A DNA stretch of 64,000 bases from Microcebus murinus (lineage: Eukaryota; Chordata; Mammalia; Primates; Cheirogaleidae). Positions 58,230-64,000 of this stretch are shown here, piece after piece. Made by a program: the position numbers and the translations under genes. The notes under the pieces are model-generated. The model was not told the origin of the DNA. It saw nothing but the letters and a program-made list of their open reading frames with translations, and did not search any database. Location of the stretch: positions 84,488,001 to 84,552,000 of the forward strand of contig NC_134108.1 in the NCBI RefSeq assembly GCF_040939455.1, in the 5' to 3' direction. Each line of letters begins with the position of its first letter. Position 1 is the stretch's first letter.

Positions 58230-60889
58230 TTATTAACAAAGAAAAACTTAGGAAACACGCAATTTGAGAAACAATCCATAGGACATTCATAGAGGCTTTT
58301 TTCCATCGTGACAACCTACTCACTCATTTAATCAATTTAATTGTAAAAGTGTAAGTGTTCAATAACTTATTTTCTACACAATGCACTTACCTAAAGTCAG
58401 TTAATTTGGAAGACAATTGTATTGCTTTTTTGTTTATCTATGTTTGTTATCAGGTTAGAAACAAATTTCTGAAGTACCAAGATTGGTCTTCAGATCTTTT
58501 ATATTCTAACTATCTAGTTTTAAACAGAAAGCTTCAGGAGCTTTTCCAAAGACATACATCTAGTTGTGAAAAACTCATGTCTGCCAACTTAATTAGTGTT
58601 AGTTTCCAATATTTTGCATTTGAATGCAGCAGTATATTTTGATCAAGTCAACGATTTTACCATCTATCTCTCAAAGTTCTCCTAAACCTTTTATATCCCT
58701 CACAAAAATATTAATAATATTTGATTGTTTAAAAAGAGAAATTTAGTGACAAATATGATAATTTGAGTACATTAAATATTGTTTTCTTCTAAAATAATTT
58801 ATTTATTTTACTTAGAAAAAATATTTATTTTCCAAGCTGCACAAATTCTAATATTTTTTCCTAGTATTATTCTGGTTTATGATATTGTTAATTAGGTGCA
58901 TTGTAAGCAGATAAATAGCTGATCCTTTCAACTTGTTACAGCAAACTAGAAGTCAGATAAAAGGATTTTTTTAGTCCAACTTCTGACACTTTTTCTTCTT
59001 TTTCCATTTGAATAGGCTATTTAAGTGAACATTTTTGGTAATACATTTACATGATTGCTCATAAAAATGTAATTATATTCTTTGTCTTCTAGCTCTACAT
59101 TTCCCTGTCCCATTAGATTAAATCATGAAATTCATGCTTTCCTCTTCTTCCAAGACCACCATATTGCCAAAAGCCAAATATGATAAGTGGGAAATTTATC
59201 TGACAAATGCATGGTAAAATTTCTGCCCACCAAATGGTTTTCAAATCACAGAATAAAAAGGAGCCTAGGGAGATGAATCTACAGATTTTGGAACAGCTCT
59301 TTAAAAATTGCCAGAGTAATCTTCATGGCCCAAAGCAACATGTAAATTAAGAAGCAATACACTATGAGTGTAATGGAGCATGTACTTATAAATTCATGTT
59401 TCCATTCATCTCATGTAAACAGCTCACACATTTTACCTCCCAGGAATAATTACACAACACTACAGAGTTTGAAATTATAAATATTAAGACAGAAAATTTT
59501 CTGCACATTTCTTTTAGAATAAGTTTGGAAAGATTAAGAAGCACTATAATCCTTAATTGTTATATTGCTTTCTAATTGTGTACTTTGTAGGGTGGATGTC
59601 AAATGAATCAGAAAAGCTTTGGGCAAAATCAGCAGGAGAGATGTGCCTATTGTCAGTTGAAAATAGATGTTTGCTAGCCTGTTGGCATGGCAGCAGTGTG
59701 TTGTAAGACCAGGCTGGGCCTTTAGCATTCAGGAAAGAAAGTATGGCTTTTAATGTTCAAAGTGCTAGAAACTGGGTTCATTAAATAAGTAACAATTGAC
59801 CTTTTAAAGAAAGGAAATTATTAGGAGGAGACTGACTGAATAAAAGGTATCTTGTACAAGAACAAAGATATCTCCAAATATGCTATCAATTGGAAGCACT
59901 AAAAAGTCATACTGATTAGGTTAGTGATTTTGTATACATCAGTTTGGAAAAATAATAAGAAGGAAATATTGAGTAAATACTGTGTAGAGGCCCAGAGAAA
60001 TTTTGAACCTGGGAAATAGATTTACAGCTTCAAAGATTAGTTTTCAAAATTTTAAGGAATATCTATAATACGAATCTAAGAAAGTAGTATCACACATATT
60101 TTCAAAGTAAACAATATATACAGAAAAAATACCTGTAACAACCAGAGAATATTTTATAAGAACAGTTAATTCAATACACCAAAAGCAGACTTTCTGATGT
60201 AATTATCAAGACTCTGAAATCTTTGACATTGCAAGATCCAGGGATAAATGGCACAAAATTAAAGACAGCCTATATCTTTCATTTCAATGGAGTAAATATA
60301 GGTTTGGTAAGTGGACTGCTAAGCCTAGTAGTAAACAGGAGAAAAGAAAAACTTTAGAGCAGATTGTTAAACTACTATTTTGGATAATCTTAGAAAAGGA
60401 ATAAAAAACGATGGCATTATATTTAAGGTCTTAGCTTCAAGGCGTATCAAAACTTTAGTAGTAGGCATGAAAAAAAATCGAAAAAGCAGTGAAGTTTAGA
60501 AACTGAAGGTAAATAAACTAATCTGTCTTTTGTCTTGCATAATGCAAAAATATTAGAAATGAGCAGCCAATCTCAAATTTTAAAACTTGGCGTACTTTGG
60601 TAATGATTTCCAAACGTGTCAAAAATAATAATTTGATGGTGGTAGTCTCACAATTCTAAGTTGTCTGCCCAGTTTGTAGGAGGACTTCAGTTAGAAGTCA
60701 AACTTTCAGGAAATCAGGCTCAGCCTTGGGCAAAATAGTCTGATTAATATTGTAGCATGAAGTCAGAATCATAGCCAAATTGGGTTCAGAAAAGATTCAC
60801 ATTTTTAATGAAAGAAATGAAAGCTTATGAAAAAATTCAGGTAGATAAAAGAAAAGAAATTATAAAAACTAAGATAACGTAATATTAAA
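58230..60889. other. No gene or named repeat seen
   Basis: AT-rich DNA with frames up to 95 codons (58355-58642), none with a recognisable domain. Confidence 0.5.
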
Positions 60890-61850
60890 AATTATTTTGT
60901 ACATTGTTGAGTTTGCTAATGTTTTCTTGAGGAATTTTGCTGATAAGAGATATTATTGGTTTGTATTTTTCCTTTCTTGAAATATTTTTATTTCGTTTTG
61001 GTAATAGGGTAATAATGGCTTAACAGAATTAATTAGGAACTGTTCCCTCTATTTCTGTTTTCTAGAAGAGATTGGAGTGAATTGTTAGAATTGCTTAGGT
61101 GATTGGTAGTATATATACACCAGTAAGACCATCTAGGCCTGTTGTTTTTCTTTTTCTTTTATTTGGAAGATTATTAATTAGTAATTCACTATCTTTAACA
61201 GATACAGATCTATTTTAATTTGTCTATTTCTCCTTTTGTGAGTTTTAATAGTCTGTGTCTTTCAGAAAATTGATTCATTACATATAAGGCATAAAATTCA
61301 TGAGCATAGAATTGTTCATAGTTTCCTTTATTGCTATTTTAATGGCCATGAGAATAGCATTATTGGCCTCTCTTTTATTTCTCGTAATTGGTGCCTTTTT
61401 TATTAGTTAGCCTAATTAGAGGTTAATTAATTTTACTGATATTTCAAGGAATCAGTTTTTGGTTTAGCTGATTTTCTCTATTGAACTCCTAACTTCAATT
61501 TCACTGAATTTTGCTTTAATATTTATGCTTTATTTACTTTATCTTGTTGCATGCTTAAATTTCTCTTTTATTTTCTAGGTATCTAAGATAGAAGCTTATT
61601 TTATTCACTTTAGATTTATTTTAGATCTTTCATCTTTTCCGTTGTATGCATTTATACTATAAATTTCACTCAAAGCACTATTTTACTACATCCCACACAT
61701 TTTGATAAATTGTGTTTTAGTTTTAATTTAGTCTAAAATATTTTAAAATTTGTTTTGAAACTTTTTCTTTAACCTATGTGTTATTTAGAAGTATGTTGTG
61801 TAACCACCAAATATTGGGGGATTTTTCAGCTATGTTTCAGCAATTTAGAT
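60890..61850 (-). mobile_element. Old L1M ORF2 fragment, antisense
   Basis: AACTGTTCCCTCTATTTCTG, GACCATCTAGGCCTG, ATTAGTTAGCCTAATTAGAGG, AAGGAATCAGTTTTTGG, ACTACATCCCACACATTTTG and AACCACCAAATATTGGGGG follow the antisense endonuclease-RT text in order. Many indels. Confidence 0.75.
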
Positions 61851-61854
61851 TATT

Positions 61855-62220
61855 AAACATACATATTAAAGGTTCTCAAAAAGTATTAACAAATAAGATA
61901 CAAAAATGTAGAAAATAATTATACACCATTACAAGTGTAATTTATTAGGTATGGAAAAGCTGGACAATATTCAAAAAGTCATTGTACTATGCCACAGAAA
62001 CAGATATGCAGAGAAATTGGATCACTGATTACTAATTGCTAAAGTGGTATGGCTTTGGAAGATATTTTAACAGCTTCTTATTGAACTATAAAAATGCTTC
62101 AGCAATCACATTCACTTATAAAACTGATTTGAAAACTTATGATCACAGGAAAACCTTCATGCCAATATTTATAGAAGCTTTATTCATAATTGCCAAAAAT
62201 TAGAAGAAACCAATATGCCT
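61855..62220 (+). mobile_element. Old L1M ORF2 3' fragment, sense
   Basis: A GAAAACTTATGATCACAGGAAAACC block and TATTTATAGAAGCTTTATTC, then ATAATTGCCAAAAATTAG, match old L1M 3' text in sense orientation. Confidence 0.6.
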
Positions 62221-62270
62221 TTATATATATATTTTAAAGAATATATATATTTTAAAGAATATATAAATTT
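62220..62270. repeat. Tandem duplication, 21-bp unit, AT-rich
   Basis: ATATATATTTTAAAGA occurs twice in succession (about 62223-62262). Confidence 0.85.
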
Positions 62271-62284
62271 GAAATTGATTATAT

Positions 62285-64000
62285 GTATAATTGACAGTTA
62301 TACATATTTTGGAGGCACATGTAAGATTTTGATAGCTGTATACAATACAATGTGCAATGATCAAATCAGGGTAAATGGAGGAGTATCCATCACCTCAAAC
62401 ATTGATCTCTTGTGGTTGGGAACATTATAATTCTATATATTTTGAAATATGCAATAAATTATTATTAACTATAATCTCTCTACATTACTATTGAACACTA
62501 TAACTTATTTAACTAACTTCTCTTCATACCCCCTCTACCTCCTTCCCTTCTCAGCCTTTGATAACCACCATTCTACTCTCCACCTCCATGAGGTGAGCTG
62601 TTTTACCTCCCACATATGAATGAGTGCATGCAGTATTGGTTTTTCTGTGCCTGGCTTATTTCAATTAACATAATGGCCTCCATTTTTATCCATGTTGTTG
62701 CAAATGACTGGATTTCATTATTTTTATGGCTAATACTCTATTGTGAATATATATACCACATTCTTTACTCATTCATCCATTGATGGAAACTTAGGTTGAT
62801 TCCAGATCTTAGCTATTGGGAATAGTTCTGCAATACAGATGGGAGTGCCAATATCTCTTTGATATACGTATTTCCTTTCTTTTGGATATATACTCAAAGT
62901 AGAATTTCTTGGTTATATAGTAGTTCTATTTATAATTTTTTGCAAACTTCCATATTGTTTTCCATTTTGTACTAATTTATATTCCCACTAATAGTTTTCA
63001 CATACCTGTTGGCTGTTGGTATCTCTTCTTTTGCAAAATGTGTAGTTAAATCTTTGTTCTATGTTTTAATCAGACTATTTATTTATTTATTTTGATATTG
63101 AGATGTTTGAATTCTTAATATGTTCTGGTTATTAATCTCTTGTCAGATGAATAGTTTGCAAATATATTCTCCCATTCTTTGGGTTGGCTTTTCACTGTGT
63201 TGATTGTTTCCTTTGCTGTGCAGAAGCTTTTTAACTTTATGTAACCCCATTTAAGTATTTTCGCATCTTTTGCCTGTGCTTTTGTGGTCTTAGCCAAAAA
63301 ATCTTTGCCTAGACCAATTTCCTGTAGTGTTTCCCAAGTTTTATTTTGGTAGCTTTATTTTGGTAGTTTAATAGTTTCAGGTCTTACATTTAAGTATTTG
63401 ATCAACTTTTAGTTGATTATTGTAGTGGATGAAAGATGGGGATCTAGTTTCATTCTTCTACATATGGATATCCATTGTTTCTAGCATCATTTATTCCAGA
63501 GACTCTCCTTTCCCAACTATATGTTCTCGATGACTGTCAAAAATGAGTTGACTGTGTCTGGATTTATGCCTAGGTTCTCTATTCTGTTCCATTAATCTAT
63601 GTGTATGTTTTTATGTGAACATCATACTGTTTTGATTACTATTTCTTTGTAGCATAATTTGAAATTGGATAATGTGATGCTTCCAGCTTTGTTCTTTCTG
63701 CTAAGGAGTGCTTTAGCTATTTGGGGTATTTTGTGGCTGTATATAAATTTCAGAACTTTGTTTCTACTTCTGTAAAGAATTTCAATAGTATTTTGATAGG
63801 AATTTCACTGAATGTGTAGATTGCTTTGAGTAGTCCAGATATTTTAACAATATTAAATATTTCTATTCATGAGCATAGGACATTTTTTTCAAATTTTTGT
63901 GTGCCCTCTTCAATTTCTTTCATCAATGCATTATATTTGTTCTTGTGGAGATCTTTCACTTCTTTGACTAAATTTATTCCTAAGTGTCGTGTATTATTTG
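62285..64000 (-). mobile_element. L1MA-type element, antisense, continues past the window
   Basis: It begins at the 3' end (GTATACAATACAATGTGCAATG, CAGGGTAAATGG). It continues through the 3'UTR (ACCACCATTCTACTCTCCACC, GAGTGCATGCAGTATTGG), the ORF2 C-terminus (the minus frame 63115-63297 carries [19 protein letters not shown] and [12 protein letters not shown]) and the RT region up to the right edge. Stops and indels show it is inactive. Confidence 0.88.

Overview
The window reads as intergenic or deep intronic nuclear DNA of a strepsirrhine primate, most likely a lemur. The base composition is AT-rich, CpG is scarce, and no open frame looks like a host gene. The lineage call rests on two repeat types. 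One is a dimeric Alu at 36771-37098 with the long A-rich central linker typical of strepsirrhine Alus. The other is a set of young L1 copies whose 3' ends (TATTATGGGGGTAC when read antisense) are the prosimian type, not the human L1PA type. I found no rRNA, functional tRNA, CRISPR array, operon, or convincing host exon or promoter. The longest open frames (minus 19562-20794 and plus 20784-21704) are two halves of one L1 ORF2 broken by a 5' inversion.

Layout. 1-2450: old L1 fragments in both orientations. 2936-4023: a lineage-specific L1 insertion with two 3'UTR types between one pair of target-site duplications (TSDs). 4024-15541: mostly unrecognised AT-rich sequence with MIR remnants, a likely antisense LTR (7695-8130), an inverted pair of L1MA 3' ends (9511-9705), a (CA)n tract and a 7SL-type monomer (12056-12243). 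15542-15950: a short L1 with a 15-bp TSD. 16310-22290: an old L1M region holding a three-level nest of L1 insertions, then a perfect (TTTCC)24 array. 23655-24075: a MaLR MLT1 LTR. 27143-27711: MER5A and a 92-bp L1 micro-insertion. 29170-30440: a decayed hAT transposase on the minus strand. 31801-35247: two more L1s with 5' inversions and a 7SL-type monomer. 36733-37575: an MLT1 LTR split by the Alu. 37590-41150: two old antisense L1M segments. 41690-42150: a solo ERV1-like LTR. 44694-45206: a probable antisense LTR. 45700-48795: an old L1 with 5'UTR, damaged ORF1 and partial ORF2. 54125-54298: a short L1 3' end. 56971-58229: two related LTR copies around about 650 bp. 60890-64000: old L1M and L1MA antisense sequence running off the window.

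No genes act together here; the content is a record of retrotransposition. The most informative parts are the nested, inverted L1 at 18.6-22.2 kb, the composite L1 at 2.9-4.0 kb, and several L1 insertions whose TSDs can be read directly. I saw no sign of a new biological system. Family names for old repeats come from memory of consensus sequences and need a RepeatMasker run.
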